Shown: positions 27,409 to 36,993, counted from the stretch's first letter. The stretch: DNA of 64,000 nucleotides from Chthonomonas sp. UBA2362 (GCA_002344135.1 DDTO01000001.1:62001-126000); one strand, 5' to 3'. Notes: generated by a model not told the origin, from the letters alone. Translations and numbers: made by a program.

Positions 27409-28413
27409 TTAGAAACGACAGACCGACCGCGCCGCTTCGGCGATCTTCTCGACGGAAGGGAGCACGTATCGTTCGAGCGAATGGGCCCACGGTACCGGCG
27501 TGTCCATGCGAGTGACGCGAAGCACCGGCGCGTCGAGATACTGAAAGGCGGTCTCGCTGATACGCGCCACGATTTCCCCCGCGAAGCCACAGGTCCGAGG
27601 CGCTTCGTTCACGACGATCGCGCGGCTGGTCTTCTGGAGCGACTGAACGATTGCCGCCTCATCGAGCGGCACGAGCGATCGAAGGTCTATCACTTCGGCG
27701 TCGATGTTATCCTCTTCGAGCTTCTTGGCGGCATCGAGGCAGTGGTAGACGTTCTGGCCGTAGGTGATGATGGTCACGTCCCGGCCTTCGCGGCGGATGG
27801 CGGCCTTGCCGATGGGCACCTCGTAGTCCTCATCGGGCAGCACCTCGTCGATAGCCGACCATCGGTAGAGTTGCTTGAGTTCGAAGTAGAGGACGGGATT
27901 CTTGTCGCGCAAGGCGGCCTTCATCAGCCCCTTGGCGTCGAAGGGCGTCGAAGGGCACACCACCTTGATTCCTGGGCTATGGGCGAACCAGGCCTCGTTC
28001 ATCTGGCTGTGATAGAGCGCGCCGCCTCCGTATCCGCCGGCCGGACCGCGGATCACCATCGGCATCGCGACCTCGCCGGCGGTTCGATAGTGGTAAGTGG
28101 CCAGGTTGTTCACGATTTGGTCGAACCCACAGGAGATGAAGTCGATGAACTGCATCTCGGCCATAACGGTCTTGCCATTGAGGCAAGCCCCGACGCCGAC
28201 GCCGACGATAGCGGCTTCGCTGATGGGCATATCGTAGACGCGGTGGGTGCCGAACTTGCTCATCAGGCCCTCGGTTACACCGAATGCTCCTCCGAGCAGG
28301 CCGATGTCCTCGCCGAGACAGATCATGTCCGGGTTGCGCTCCATCTCTTCGTCGAGTGCCTCCCGGATCGCGGTGAGGTAGTTTTTCTTCGTTTTCTCCT
28401 GGGTTGCTGCCAT
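27409..28413 (-). CDS. pdhB: 2-oxoacid (pyruvate-type) dehydrogenase E1 component, beta subunit
   Basis: Beta subunit of the thiamine-diphosphate E1 of a pyruvate/branched-chain 2-oxoacid dehydrogenase. Conserved blocks: LGEDIGLLGGAFGVTEGL, DMPISEAAIVGVGVGACL, QFIDFISCGFDQIVNNLATY, GGYGGGALYHSQMNEAWFAH, IKVVCPSTPFDAKGLMK and, near the end, NEAPRTCGFAGEIVARI. 334 residues, normal. ATG start, 11 nt after the alpha gene. Whether the substrate is pyruvate, acetoin or a branched-chain acid cannot be decided by eye. No E2 or E3 gene lies next to it. Confidence 0.92.
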   Translation of the reverse strand: MAATQEKTKKNYLTAIREALDEEMERNPDMICLGEDIGLLGGAFGVTEGLMSKFGTHRVYDMPISEAAIVGVGVGACLNGKTVMAEMQFIDFISCGFDQIVNNLATYHYRTAGEVAMPMVIRGPAGGYGGGALYHSQMNEAWFAHSPGIKVVCPSTPFDAKGLMKAALRDKNPVLYFELKQLYRWSAIDEVLPDEDYEVPIGKAAIRREGRDVTIITYGQNVYHCLDAAKKLEEDNIDAEVIDLRSLVPLDEAAIVQSLQKTSRAIVVNEAPRTCGFAGEIVARISETAFQYLDAPVLRVTRMDTPVPWAHSLERYVLPSVEKIAEAARSVCRF

Positions 28414-28424
28414 ATTTTAAGTTC

Positions 28425-29543
28425 CTAGTCGCTGAAAACCCACATGCCGCCTTCCTCCGCGGGTGGTGATGGCGAAGCGATGGCGTAGTCGACGCCCTTC
28501 TTCATGTAGGCCACGACGTCGGGCGGGAAGTCGTCGTCCTTGGCTTCCTGGGCGCCCTTGTTCTCGGCGGCGAAGGCCAAGGCATCGGCATTGCTGAGGT
28601 AGCCGCGCTCGACCAAGTACCGTTTGCACACGGCGATAGGGTCCCGGCTGCGCCCCTTCTCCACCTCGTCCTGCGGGCGATACTTGGCGGCACGGTCGTC
28701 GTCGTGGTCGCCGTGTCCGTAGGCACGGAAGGTCTTGCACTCGATGATGCTAGGCCCCTTGCCGGCACGAGCCCACTCGATGGCTTCCATGACCTTGTCG
28801 TAGACGTCGAAGACGTCCTGTCCATCGGCGATCAACCCCGGAATGCCGTAGCCGTCGGCGCGGGTGGCCACGTCCGGAGTCGGACAGCCCAATTCGAGCG
28901 GAGTGCCGAAGGCCCACTGGTTGTTCTCGACGATTGTGATGACCGGAAGCTTGTGCACGGCGGCGAAGTTGATCGCTTCGTGGAAGACGCCCTGCGCGGT
29001 CGACCCTTCCCCGTTGTAAGTTAGCACCACGGCGTCGCCCCCATTCAAGCGGTCCGCCAGCACGACACCGGCGGCGACGGGGATCGTCCCTGCGAGCATC
29101 GAGGTCGAATGGATGATGTGCTTGGCCCGGCTCCCAATGTGGGACCAGTTGTCGCGAGCACGCCCTGGGGAGCCGACCTTGCACCACACCTGCGCGCATA
29201 CCTCTTCGATGCTCATTCCCATTCGATCGGGATTCTCCCAGCCCGAGCGCATGTCCTTGAGGAAGAAGGCGGGCATATCGCGATGGATCGGACTGATCCA
29301 GTCGCTCGGCTTCAGCGGGAAGAGAGTTCCAACCAGAATCGCCTCCTGGTTATGGGAGCTGTAAAGCGTGCCCGTCAGGCGTCCGCGCCGCTTCTCCTTG
29401 ATGAGCCTAACGTCGAAGTACCTCGCCAGATAAAGCTGCTTAAGGATCTCCAGGTGGTCTTCGGGGCTCAAATGGTCCCGCGGTCGGGAAGGTGCGGTCT
29501 TGGTCGTTTTGTTCTTGGTGGTCTTGGTCGGGGGGGAACTCAC
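28425..29543 (-). CDS. pdhA: 2-oxoacid (pyruvate-type) dehydrogenase E1 component, alpha subunit
   Basis: Alpha subunit that binds thiamine diphosphate. GTG start at 29543, followed by a Lys/Thr-rich N-terminus (~25 residues). Conserved: YLARYFDVRLIKEKRRGRL, GTLYSSHNQEAILVG, SHIGSRAKHIIHSTSMLAG, the TPP motif GEGSTAQGVFHEAINFAAV...ENNQWAF (GEG replacing GDG), and SIIECKTFRAYGHGDHDDDR, the phosphorylation-loop region. 372 residues. The alpha and beta genes lie 11 nt apart and are surely one operon. A run of seven G residues at 29531-29537 sits just inside the start. Confidence 0.92.
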   Translation of the reverse strand: MSSPPTKTTKNKTTKTAPSRPRDHLSPEDHLEILKQLYLARYFDVRLIKEKRRGRLTGTLYSSHNQEAILVGTLFPLKPSDWISPIHRDMPAFFLKDMRSGWENPDRMGMSIEEVCAQVWCKVGSPGRARDNWSHIGSRAKHIIHSTSMLAGTIPVAAGVVLADRLNGGDAVVLTYNGEGSTAQGVFHEAINFAAVHKLPVITIVENNQWAFGTPLELGCPTPDVATRADGYGIPGLIADGQDVFDVYDKVMEAIEWARAGKGPSIIECKTFRAYGHGDHDDDRAAKYRPQDEVEKGRSRDPIAVCKRYLVERGYLSNADALAFAAENKGAQEAKDDDFPPDVVAYMKKGVDYAIASPSPPAEEGGMWVFSD

Positions 29544-29633
29544 GGCAGAATCTCCGGTGCGGCTGGGTTGAACCTAAAGTGTACCTGAGGCGATGCCGCG
29601 CTCGGGCACTTTCCGAGGGTCGCCGGGTTTGGC

Positions 29634-29960
29634 ATGGTCTATGCTTCGAGTACCGATATGTCGAGGCTCATGCCCACGCGCGCTCTCGGGCTCCTTCTCG
29701 TGATCGGCTTCATCGATCTGGTGGCTACCGCCACGCTTCACGCAGGTGGCTACATCGTCGAACTCAATCCCCTGATGCGCCCGCTGCTCTTACAAGGTGA
29801 GTGGCTCTTCGCGCTCGTCAAGGGCACCACCCTGCTCCTCGCTTGGGTGGCAATGGCTTGGTACGCCAGGCAGAACCGAGATTTCGTGCGGAAGGCCTGC
29901 CTGCTGGGCAGTGGAGCCTATCTGGTGATTTGGGCGGGCTGGTTCGTCGCAGCGCTCTGA
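29634..29960 (+). CDS. DUF5658-like small membrane protein
   Basis: 108 residues with three transmembrane segments (~15-37, ~55-75, ~88-107). The spacing and phrases FIDLVATATLHAGGYIVELNPLM and KGTTLLLAWVAM resemble DUF5658 proteins. No function is known. ATG 29634 is used; ATG 29658 (MSRLMPTRALG) is an alternative. The last 43 nt overlap the end of the convergent DUF1385 gene. Confidence 0.65.
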   Translation: MVYASSTDMSRLMPTRALGLLLVIGFIDLVATATLHAGGYIVELNPLMRPLLLQGEWLFALVKGTTLLLAWVAMAWYARQNRDFVRKACLLGSGAYLVIWAGWFVAAL

Positions 29961-31006
29961 GTCTCGGGCAGGTCCTCCACTTCCACGGCCACGACATCCT
30001 CGACTTGCGCCGGGTCTTCGGCGAGTTCTCCCGTCATCTCGGCCTTCACAACAGCCTTTAGAGCGGTGAGCGCGACCTCCACCTGTCCGTCATTGGGTTC
30101 GGCGGTCGTCAAGTACTGGGTCATGAGGCCAGGTTTGAAAGCCAGCATGACCCACCTTTGGTTGCGAAACTTGCCCGCGAAGCGGATCATCTCGTAGCTG
30201 ATGCCGGCGATGATCGGGAGGATCAGCAGTTCGATGCCGACGCGAGCAAGGGCGGCGAGGGTCTTGGCCATCCACTCCGGCTGGATCGCGTCGAAGTGAA
30301 ACCTGGGAACCAGGGGAAAAAGGATGAAACCGACGATGAGCACGATCACGGCGAAGCTGGTGCCGCAGCGCGGATGAAGACGCGTTTGGAGCTTGCAGTT
30401 CTCCATCTCGAGGTTTTGCTTGGCCTCGAGCGTGTTGATCGCTTTGTGCTCGGCGCCGTGATACTTGAAAACCTCGCGGATCTCCGGAAGTCTGCTGATG
30501 CCGTAGATGTAGCCGAAGAAAAAGACGACCTTCACCGTCTCGGTGATGAGGCTCTTGACGATGTCGGTTTGGGTTTTGAACCAGTGCTCCGAGACCAAGT
30601 TCGGCAATACGTTGAAGAGGAAGATTCCGAGAGCCAAGCCGACCACCATCGCGATGCCGATCGTGATGTTCTGGATCGACTTGCTCGGCGGCTTGACCGC
30701 CTTTGGAGCGTCGGCGACATCGGGGTCGGGCGCGGGCTGATGCTCCTCGTCCATTTGGACGTTGGAAGCGAATCGCATCGCCTTGATGCCGAGCGCCATC
30801 GCGTCGAGCAGCGCGAGCGAGCCACGAAGAAAAGGCAGCTTCAGCCACTTCTGGCGGCCGATCCAGGTCTTTTCGAGGGCCTCGGTACGAAGGACGATCT
30901 TGCCGTTCGGCGCGCGGCACGCAACAGAGAAGAAGCGCGGAGAGCGCATCATCACACCTTCGATGATCGCTTGCCCTCCGTACTGGAGGTATTCGGCCTG
31001 GGGCAT
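29918..31006 (-). CDS. DUF1385 (YqhQ-like) membrane protein
   Basis: 362 residues. N-terminus YGGQAIIEGVMMRSP is the DUF1385 signature, followed by LPFLRGSLALLDAMALGIKAM. Four or five transmembrane segments lie at ~112-135, ~155-178, ~225-250 and ~275-300. The family-typical GAEHKAINTLE and TRLHPRCGTSFAVIVLIV blocks are complete. The last ~60 residues are an acidic tail. YqhQ-type proteins are inner-membrane proteins of uncertain role. It is upstream-adjacent to rseP-dxr on the other side by 17 nt on the same strand, so cotranscription is possible. Confidence 0.85.
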   Translation of the reverse strand: MPQAEYLQYGGQAIIEGVMMRSPRFFSVACRAPNGKIVLRTEALEKTWIGRQKWLKLPFLRGSLALLDAMALGIKAMRFASNVQMDEEHQPAPDPDVADAPKAVKPPSKSIQNITIGIAMVVGLALGIFLFNVLPNLVSEHWFKTQTDIVKSLITETVKVVFFFGYIYGISRLPEIREVFKYHGAEHKAINTLEAKQNLEMENCKLQTRLHPRCGTSFAVIVLIVGFILFPLVPRFHFDAIQPEWMAKTLAALARVGIELLILPIIAGISYEMIRFAGKFRNQRWVMLAFKPGLMTQYLTTAEPNDGQVEVALTALKAVVKAEMTGELAEDPAQVEDVVAVEVEDLPETQSAATNQPAQITR

Positions 31007-31023
31007 TGCGCGAAGTGTACCGG

Positions 31024-32622
31024 TTACTTCGTGGGCGTCGTCACCGGCGGCGCATCTTTGGCGTCCTGGCCGAGGAAGCGACCCATGTCGATCGTCAGCA
31101 CGCTGGCGATGAGGGCAAACACGAGGACCATGCCAACCGTCGAAACGGCGTTCTGGACTTGGATGCTGAGGCGCCTTCCCCCGCGGAGCATTTCGACGAA
31201 GGCGACGACCATCTGGCCGCCATCGAGTGGCGGCACCGGAAGAAGGTTCATGAAGCCGAGCGAAATGCTTAGTCCGGCAGCGAGCATCAGGACCACGCTC
31301 AGGCCGGCTTCGGTCGCCTGGTAGGTCGCCTTGGCGATCGTCCCCACGCCTCCGACCTCATCCTTGGCCCGACCCGGATTCTTGACCAGCCCAAAGAGGC
31401 CGGCAGCCATGCGCACAGGCATGGTCCAGGCCTCGGCGAACGCTTCGCCTAGGCCGAGGCGCTCAGGCCGGGTCTGCCATACCGCGCCCCACTTCGCCTG
31501 CTTGGCCATGGCTTCGGACCGATCGAGATCGTGCGTGATGACAGGGGATGGGGCTTCGTCCAACTCGGGAACTACGGTGGTGGCGAGTCGCTGCCCCTTG
31601 CGCTCGTACACGACGGCCATCGGGACATTCGGACTCTGGCGGACCTTCTCGATGATCTGGAAGAACGTCTCCACTGGCTTGCCGTCGATGCTGACGACTC
31701 GGTCGCCTTGGATCAATCCTGCCTTGGCGGCAGCCTTACCTTCGGCGACTGCGCCGATCACCGGCTCGTTCAGAGGGCGCTCGATACCGATTGTCGTGAA
31801 CAGCAGCACGTAGAGCAAGAGCCCGAAGGCGATGCTGAAAACTGGTCCGGCAAGAAGCACGAGGAAACGGGCGAACGGCGACTTGCTATAGAATCCGCCG
31901 GCGATTTTGGTCTCGCTGCCATCAGCCTTAGGGTGCATCCCCTTGATCGCCGCGAAACCTCCCAGCGGGAGCGCGAGGAATGAGAACTCGGTACCGTTTT
32001 TTGCCCTGCGGGACCAGAGCGGCCGGAACGGTACTTCGACCCGCTGGCCGCCGATCTCGAGTTCGCCCTCCCCCATCTTCGAGTCTTCCGGCTTCCGCAA
32101 GACAGGCTGGTAATACAGGACGAGGAGCGCGATCGAAGAGGCAAAGAGCAGGACGGTCAGGACCTGTCCGGGCTGGAGGTTGTTCAGCTTCGTCGAGAAG
32201 TACAAGGCCAGGAAACCGGCAAACCAACCCACCGCCAGATAGCGGACGCTCTGGGCGAGCGGGAAGCCGTAAAGGGCTCCAATTCGTGTCGCTACCCAAA
32301 CCGGAATCACGACGGCCAAGGCCGCGAGGCCGCCAAGGTGCAGACCAGCGATTCTCTCGAACGTCCCCACGATAACGCCTGAAGCGGCCACCGCGGCAGC
32401 GAGCCAGACCCATCGAGAGGGGAGCAGCGGTTTGCTCAGCCGGGAAGCAAGATCGGACCTCCGAATACCGCCCATCATGACGGCGAAGGCATCCACTTGC
32501 ATTCCGAACAACCGAGCGACCCAGTAGTGGCCCAGTTCGTGGACAGCGACGAGGACCGTCAGCACAACCATTAGGTTGATGCCGGTCAAGAGGTATTGGC
32601 CGAGAAGTTGATAGCTGTCCAT
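31024..32622 (-). CDS. rseP: RseP-type M50 site-2 protease with extra membrane insert
   Basis: Intramembrane zinc metalloprotease. Active-site HELGHY is near residue 28, the PDZ domain is at ~285-350 (EGKAAAKAGLIQGDRVVSIDG), and the second metal motif, NLLPVPPLDGGQM, is near 467. Family members usually place LPLGGFAAIKG about 40 residues after HExxH; here it is at ~217, because ~170 residues with four or five hydrophobic segments and a soluble stretch are inserted. At 532 residues it is longer than RseP (~450). It follows dxr by 18 nt on the same strand; dxr-rseP is a common gene pair. Confidence 0.88.
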   Translation of the reverse strand: MDSYQLLGQYLLTGINLMVVLTVLVAVHELGHYWVARLFGMQVDAFAVMMGGIRRSDLASRLSKPLLPSRWVWLAAAVAASGVIVGTFERIAGLHLGGLAALAVVIPVWVATRIGALYGFPLAQSVRYLAVGWFAGFLALYFSTKLNNLQPGQVLTVLLFASSIALLVLYYQPVLRKPEDSKMGEGELEIGGQRVEVPFRPLWSRRAKNGTEFSFLALPLGGFAAIKGMHPKADGSETKIAGGFYSKSPFARFLVLLAGPVFSIAFGLLLYVLLFTTIGIERPLNEPVIGAVAEGKAAAKAGLIQGDRVVSIDGKPVETFFQIIEKVRQSPNVPMAVVYERKGQRLATTVVPELDEAPSPVITHDLDRSEAMAKQAKWGAVWQTRPERLGLGEAFAEAWTMPVRMAAGLFGLVKNPGRAKDEVGGVGTIAKATYQATEAGLSVVLMLAAGLSISLGFMNLLPVPPLDGGQMVVAFVEMLRGGRRLSIQVQNAVSTVGMVLVFALIASVLTIDMGRFLGQDAKDAPPVTTPTK

Positions 32623-32640
32623 GAATTCGGGGGCTCGATA

Positions 32641-33762
32641 CTAGTGTACGCCCATCGCCTCGCATGCCGTTTCGCGCGCCCAGCGATCGACTTCTAGAAT
32701 AGTCGGCAGGTCGACGGTGAGCGCATTATGCTTTTCCATAACGTCCTCGACGGTCTTGGCGATCCCCAGGAAGCCGATCTGCCCCCGCAAAAAGGCCCCC
32801 ACGGCCTCCTCGTTGGCGGCATTCATCGCGCACGGCATCGTCCCGCCGATGCGGGCCGATTCCCGCGCCAGGGCCAGACAGCGGAAGACGCCGTCGTCGA
32901 CCGGTTCAAAGGTGAGCGCGCACGCATCGAGTGGCGACCAGGCAGGAAGTCCTGCCGAAACCCGCTCCGGATAGAGAAGCGCGTACTGGATCGGCAGCCT
33001 CATGTCGGGAAACCCCAACTGTGCGAGCACGCTGCCGTCTCGAAACTCGACGAACGAATGAACGATGCTCTGCGGATGAACGACGACACGCACCTGATCG
33101 ATGGGGACCTCGAACAACCAGCGCGCCTCGATCGTCTCCAAGCCCTTGTTCATCAGCGTCGCCGAGTCGATCGTGATCTTGCCTCCCATCGACCAGGTTG
33201 GATGCCGACGAGCGTCCTCGACCCCGACCCCGGCGAGCCGGCCTAGGTCCCAACCTCGGAATGGCCCGCCCGAGGCAGTGAGAATGAGCGCCTCGACCGA
33301 CCCAGACGGGGCCCCCTGAAGGCACTGGAAGATTGCGCTGTGCTCGCTGTCGATCGGTACGATCGGCACGCCGACGGACCGGGCCATCGGCATGACGATC
33401 TCGCCGGCGGCGACGAGCACTTCCTTGCTGGCCAGCGCGATCCACTTGCCCGACTCGATCGCGGCGAGGGTCGGCAACAGGCCTACGACACCGGCAACGC
33501 TGACAACCACTATATCGACGTCCGGCCGGCGCACGAGATCGCAGATCGCCTCGATTCCTCCGGGGATCCCAAAAGAGGACGCTGCGGCCTGGTCGTACAG
33601 CGCGACCGCGCAGCCGAACTCGGCCTGCTGAGCCGACAGTACCTCCGCGTTGGAGTGGGCGGCCAAGCCGACGACCCTGAAGCGATCCGGAAGCCGCCGG
33701 ACTATGTCGAGGGTCTGGGCTCCGATACTGCCCGTCGAACCCAATACGGCGATGCCCTTCAC
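32641..33762 (-). CDS. dxr: 1-deoxy-D-xylulose-5-phosphate reductoisomerase
   Basis: Second MEP-pathway enzyme, making 2-C-methyl-D-erythritol 4-phosphate with NADPH. The frame is open to 34332, but GTG 33762 gives the canonical start (KGIAVLGSTGSIGAQTLDIV), and the upstream part is antisense to the histidine kinase. Conserved: NKEVL-equivalent ALASKEVLVAAGE, PIDSEHSAIFQCL, LTASGGPFRGWD, WSMGGKITIDSATLMNKGLE and HPQSIVHSFVEF with metal and substrate residues in place, and MNAANEEAV. 373 residues. Upstream of rseP on the same strand. Confidence 0.96.
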   Translation of the reverse strand: MKGIAVLGSTGSIGAQTLDIVRRLPDRFRVVGLAAHSNAEVLSAQQAEFGCAVALYDQAAASSFGIPGGIEAICDLVRRPDVDIVVVSVAGVVGLLPTLAAIESGKWIALASKEVLVAAGEIVMPMARSVGVPIVPIDSEHSAIFQCLQGAPSGSVEALILTASGGPFRGWDLGRLAGVGVEDARRHPTWSMGGKITIDSATLMNKGLETIEARWLFEVPIDQVRVVVHPQSIVHSFVEFRDGSVLAQLGFPDMRLPIQYALLYPERVSAGLPAWSPLDACALTFEPVDDGVFRCLALARESARIGGTMPCAMNAANEEAVGAFLRGQIGFLGIAKTVEDVMEKHNALTVDLPTILEVDRWARETACEAMGVH

Positions 33763-33804
33763 ACCAGGTAGTTTAGCGTCAGGCAGGCGTGCCAGACTCG
33801 GGTC

Positions 33805-35688
33805 GTGAGCATCGAGTTCGGCCCGACACCAGCGCTGGGTCAGCAAGGATTCCTCGACCGGCACAGCCGGGAAATGCTCTCGAGAATCGACCTTGAGGGC
33901 GTTTATCGGTACGTATCGCCGGCCGGTCGATGGCAGGTCGGCTGGAGCACCGAGGAGCTCGTCGGACAAAACGCCTGGGATTTCATCCACCCCGACGATG
34001 CAGGTCGTTGCCGAGAACTCCTCGCGAAGCTTCTTGAGTCTGGCGAGGCCGTCCATTCGACATTCCGGTTTCGCCATCGCGATGGCGAGTGGGTCTGGCT
34101 GGAATCGGTAGGTGAATTGCTTCGCGGCGCGGATGGTGCGCCAACCTCCATTCTGACTCTTTCCCGCGAAGTCACAGCGGAGGTAGCGGCCCGCGAGGGC
34201 ACCCGCGAAGCCGAAGCGACGAGCCGCCAGATACTCGAAAGTGTTCAGGAGGGAATCGCCGTTTTGGACACCGACCTTCGCTACGTGCTCTGGAATGCGG
34301 CGATGGAGCACCTGAGCGGACTTGCGGCTCAAGACGTGCTCTACCGCGATGCCCGGGACGTTTTTCCTCAGCTAGAAGAGTGGGGTTACTACGGACACAT
34401 GCTCCACGCGCTCGAGGGCAAGACCACGGTTTCAGAGGATTTCGAGTACGCCCGGCCAGGCCACGCTACGAGATGGACGATCCCACGGATCGGACCGTTG
34501 TGGAACTCAGAGGGCGTCGTAGTCGGAATAATCGTCGTCGTCACCGAGATTACGGAACGCAAGGAAGCCGAAAGGCTGCTGGCCCAAAGCGAGGCCCGTA
34601 ACCGTGCCCTCGTCGAAGCGATTCCCGACTTCATGTTCCTCCAGGACCGGGACCTGGTCTACATGGACTACCACGCCACCAATAAGCAAGACCTTCGCTT
34701 CCCACCTGAGCAATTCATGGGCAAGTCGATGAGCGATGTCATGCCTGCTGATTACCTCGAGGTTGCGCTCCCTCTGTGCCACCGGGTCTTCGATACTGGT
34801 GAAAGCCAGTCCTTAGAGTACTCGCGGCCGGTTCGCGGTGAACTGCGCCACTTCGAGGCCCGAATGGTTCGCTGTGGCGATGACCAACTCCTGACCATCG
34901 TTCGCGACATCACCGACCTCAAGAGGGCCGAGAACGCGATCCGTGACCTCAACGAGCAACTCGAGCGGCGCGTGAAGGAAAGGACCGCCAGCCTCGAAGA
35001 GGCTTACCGGGAACTGGAGGCGTTTTCGTATTCCGTCTCTCACGACCTGCGGACCCCACTGCGGGCTATCGATGGCTACGCACGGATGCTGATCGAGGAC
35101 TATGCCGAGGCTCTGCCATCCGAAGCCGCCGAGCTGTTAGAGGAAGTCGGAAGTAGCGCGCGCCACATGGGGCGCCTCATCGATGGCGTCTTGGCGATTT
35201 CGCGGCTCGGCCGCCGTCAGATCGAGATCGAACCCATCGACCTGGGAGAGATCGTCGCCGCGGCCCTTCGGGATGTCGAGATCGAGCGAGTGCATTCCGC
35301 AACCCGGGTCGACGTCGGTGCATTGCCTCGCGGCATGGGAGAATCCATCCTGCTTCGACAGGCTTTCGTAAATCTGTTGTCGAACGCGATCAAGTTCAGC
35401 GCCCCAGCCGAAAAGCCGCGAGTGGAAATCGGAACAGTCCAGACCGACGACGGTCCGGCGGTCTTTGTCAGGGATAACGGAGTCGGCTTCGATCCTCGGC
35501 ACGCGGATAAGCTGTTCGGGGTCTTTCAGCGGTTCCATACCGTACGGGAGTTTCCTGGAACGGGTGTAGGACTGGCGATCGTTCAACGCATTGTCCAGCG
35601 GCAAGGCGGGCGAGTCTGGGCCGAATCGAATCTGGGCCAAGGCGCGACCTTCTGGGTGTGGCTCCCGGGTCTGGTGTTGGACGCCTAA
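33805..35688 (+). CDS. PAS-domain sensor histidine kinase
   Basis: Soluble-looking two-component kinase, 627 residues, GTG start. Three PAS modules: ~25-140 (IDLEGVYRYVSPAG...GEWVWLESVGELL), ~145-260 (QEGIAVLDTDLRYVLWNAAM) and ~265-375 (IPDFMFLQDRDLVYMDYHAT). A coiled coil (~375-405) leads to HisKA with the phosphorylated His in FSYSVSHDLRTPLRAIDGYA (~413). The ATPase domain has FVNLLSNAIKFS (N box, ~520), DNGVGFDP (G1) and GTGVGLAIVQRIV (G2). No membrane segment and no response regulator next to it, so partner and signal are unknown. The C-terminal layout is phytochrome-kinase-like. Convergent 4-nt stop overlap with cinA. Confidence 0.9.
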   Translation: MSIEFGPTPALGQQGFLDRHSREMLSRIDLEGVYRYVSPAGRWQVGWSTEELVGQNAWDFIHPDDAGRCRELLAKLLESGEAVHSTFRFRHRDGEWVWLESVGELLRGADGAPTSILTLSREVTAEVAAREGTREAEATSRQILESVQEGIAVLDTDLRYVLWNAAMEHLSGLAAQDVLYRDARDVFPQLEEWGYYGHMLHALEGKTTVSEDFEYARPGHATRWTIPRIGPLWNSEGVVVGIIVVVTEITERKEAERLLAQSEARNRALVEAIPDFMFLQDRDLVYMDYHATNKQDLRFPPEQFMGKSMSDVMPADYLEVALPLCHRVFDTGESQSLEYSRPVRGELRHFEARMVRCGDDQLLTIVRDITDLKRAENAIRDLNEQLERRVKERTASLEEAYRELEAFSYSVSHDLRTPLRAIDGYARMLIEDYAEALPSEAAELLEEVGSSARHMGRLIDGVLAISRLGRRQIEIEPIDLGEIVAAALRDVEIERVHSATRVDVGALPRGMGESILLRQAFVNLLSNAIKFSAPAEKPRVEIGTVQTDDGPAVFVRDNGVGFDPRHADKLFGVFQRFHTVREFPGTGVGLAIVQRIVQRQGGRVWAESNLGQGATFWVWLPGLVLDA

Positions 35689-36917
35689 CGTAACTTGGAC
35701 AGCAGCACGGTGAGGGCGGCCTGTCCGCTCCGCTGGCGGATGATCTCCCGGCTGCCGGAAAAGCGGTGCTCCGCCGCTTCCACGTGTCCCTGTCCGGCGA
35801 TACCGATGTAGACGAGGCCGACGGGCTTCTCGGTGCTTCCTCCCCCCGGGCCGGCGATGCCGGTGATCGAGAGACTCCATGTGGCCCCCAGGCGGGCAAG
35901 CACTCCCAGGGCCATCTCCCGCGCGCACTCGAAGCTGACCGCGCCGTGATCGATGAGGGTTTCGGCGTCCACGCCGAGCAAGCTCTGCTTCACGCGGTTC
36001 GTATAGGCCACGACCCCACCGAGGAAGACGTCGGAGGAGCCCGGTACCGACGTGATTCGCGCGCCCAGACCGCCGCCCGTGCAGCTTTCGGCAAGCGCCA
36101 GTGTCTGCCCGAACGAACGGAGGCGTTCGACGACCGCCTGCTCAAGGGTCTCGTCGTCCTCGCCATAGACCACATCGCCGAGCCGCTCAAGGATCTCGTG
36201 GCGGACCGGGGCGATGATCGCTTCCGCCTGCTCGACCGAGGAGGCTCCCGTCGTCAGGCGGATATGCACTTCACCCGGTTTGGCATAGGTGGCGATGCTA
36301 GGCGAGTGGGAGTCGAGCAGATCGTGCAGCCGGACCTCCACGAGGCTCTCGCCGAGACCGACCACCCGCAGAGTCCGCGAGTGGATCGTTCCCTCTGGCA
36401 CCATCGCCCGCAGCAGCTTCTCCACCGGACCGTGAAGCATCGGAAGGAACTCGGAGGGCGGGCCGGGCATCGCAATGAGCGTTTTGCCGTCCACCCGGCA
36501 GGCCAATCCAGGGGCCGTGCCGTTGGGGTTCTCGATCACATGCGCGCCCTCTGGCCGCATCGCCTGACGACGTTGAGAGTCGACCCACGGCCAGCCGCGC
36601 TCCTCGAAGCGAGCCTTCAGGCGGGCCGCGAACTCCTCGTCGACCGCCAGCGGGCGCCCGAGCGCCTCGGCGATGCCTTCTCGAGTAAGGTCGTCCTGAG
36701 TCGGACCGAGGCCACCGATCGTGAAGACGAGGTCCGCTCGCGACATTGCCAGGCGCAGCGCGTCCACCAATCGAGGCAGGTTGTCGCCCACAGTCTGTCG
36801 GTGGCGATGGTCGATCCCGCACGTGGCAAGGACTTGGCCGAGTGCTGCGGCGTCGCTGTCCACGATCTGGCCGAGGAGCAGTTCGGTTCCCACGGAGACG
36901 ATTTCAGCGGTGGGCAC
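35685..36917 (-). CDS. cinA: CinA family protein (nicotinamide-nucleotide amidohydrolase)
   Basis: Two-domain protein. Residues 1-170 are the molybdopterin-binding-like COG1058 domain (AEIVSVGTELLLGQIVDSDA, TIGGLGPTQDDLTREGIAEALGRP, MPGPPSEF). Residues ~250-405 are the NMN deamidase domain (LALAESCTGGGLGARITSVPGSSDVFLGG in pieces, ITGIAGPGGGSTEKPVGLVY). 410 residues, normal. GTG start at 36917; divergent from pilT. Role: pyridine-nucleotide salvage/damage repair, with historical link to competence. Confidence 0.95.
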   Translation of the reverse strand: MPTAEIVSVGTELLLGQIVDSDAAALGQVLATCGIDHRHRQTVGDNLPRLVDALRLAMSRADLVFTIGGLGPTQDDLTREGIAEALGRPLAVDEEFAARLKARFEERGWPWVDSQRRQAMRPEGAHVIENPNGTAPGLACRVDGKTLIAMPGPPSEFLPMLHGPVEKLLRAMVPEGTIHSRTLRVVGLGESLVEVRLHDLLDSHSPSIATYAKPGEVHIRLTTGASSVEQAEAIIAPVRHEILERLGDVVYGEDDETLEQAVVERLRSFGQTLALAESCTGGGLGARITSVPGSSDVFLGGVVAYTNRVKQSLLGVDAETLIDHGAVSFECAREMALGVLARLGATWSLSITGIAGPGGGSTEKPVGLVYIGIAGQGHVEAAEHRFSGSREIIRQRSGQAALTVLLSKLR

Positions 36918-36965
36918 GCTCTATTCTGGTCCTTGGAGAGGAATTGTGGAAAGGAAAAATCGGCA

Positions 36966-36983
36966 GGCTCACGTTGTTGAGCC
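36966..36983 (+). promoter_or_regulatory. Stem-loop just upstream of the pilT ribosome binding site
   Basis: GGCTCA, a six-base loop, then TGAGCC, ending two bases before the strong ribosome binding site AGGAGGA of pilT. It could fold in the mRNA next to the start region; regulation is only a suggestion. Confidence 0.3.
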
Positions 36984-36993
36984 AGGAGGAGTC

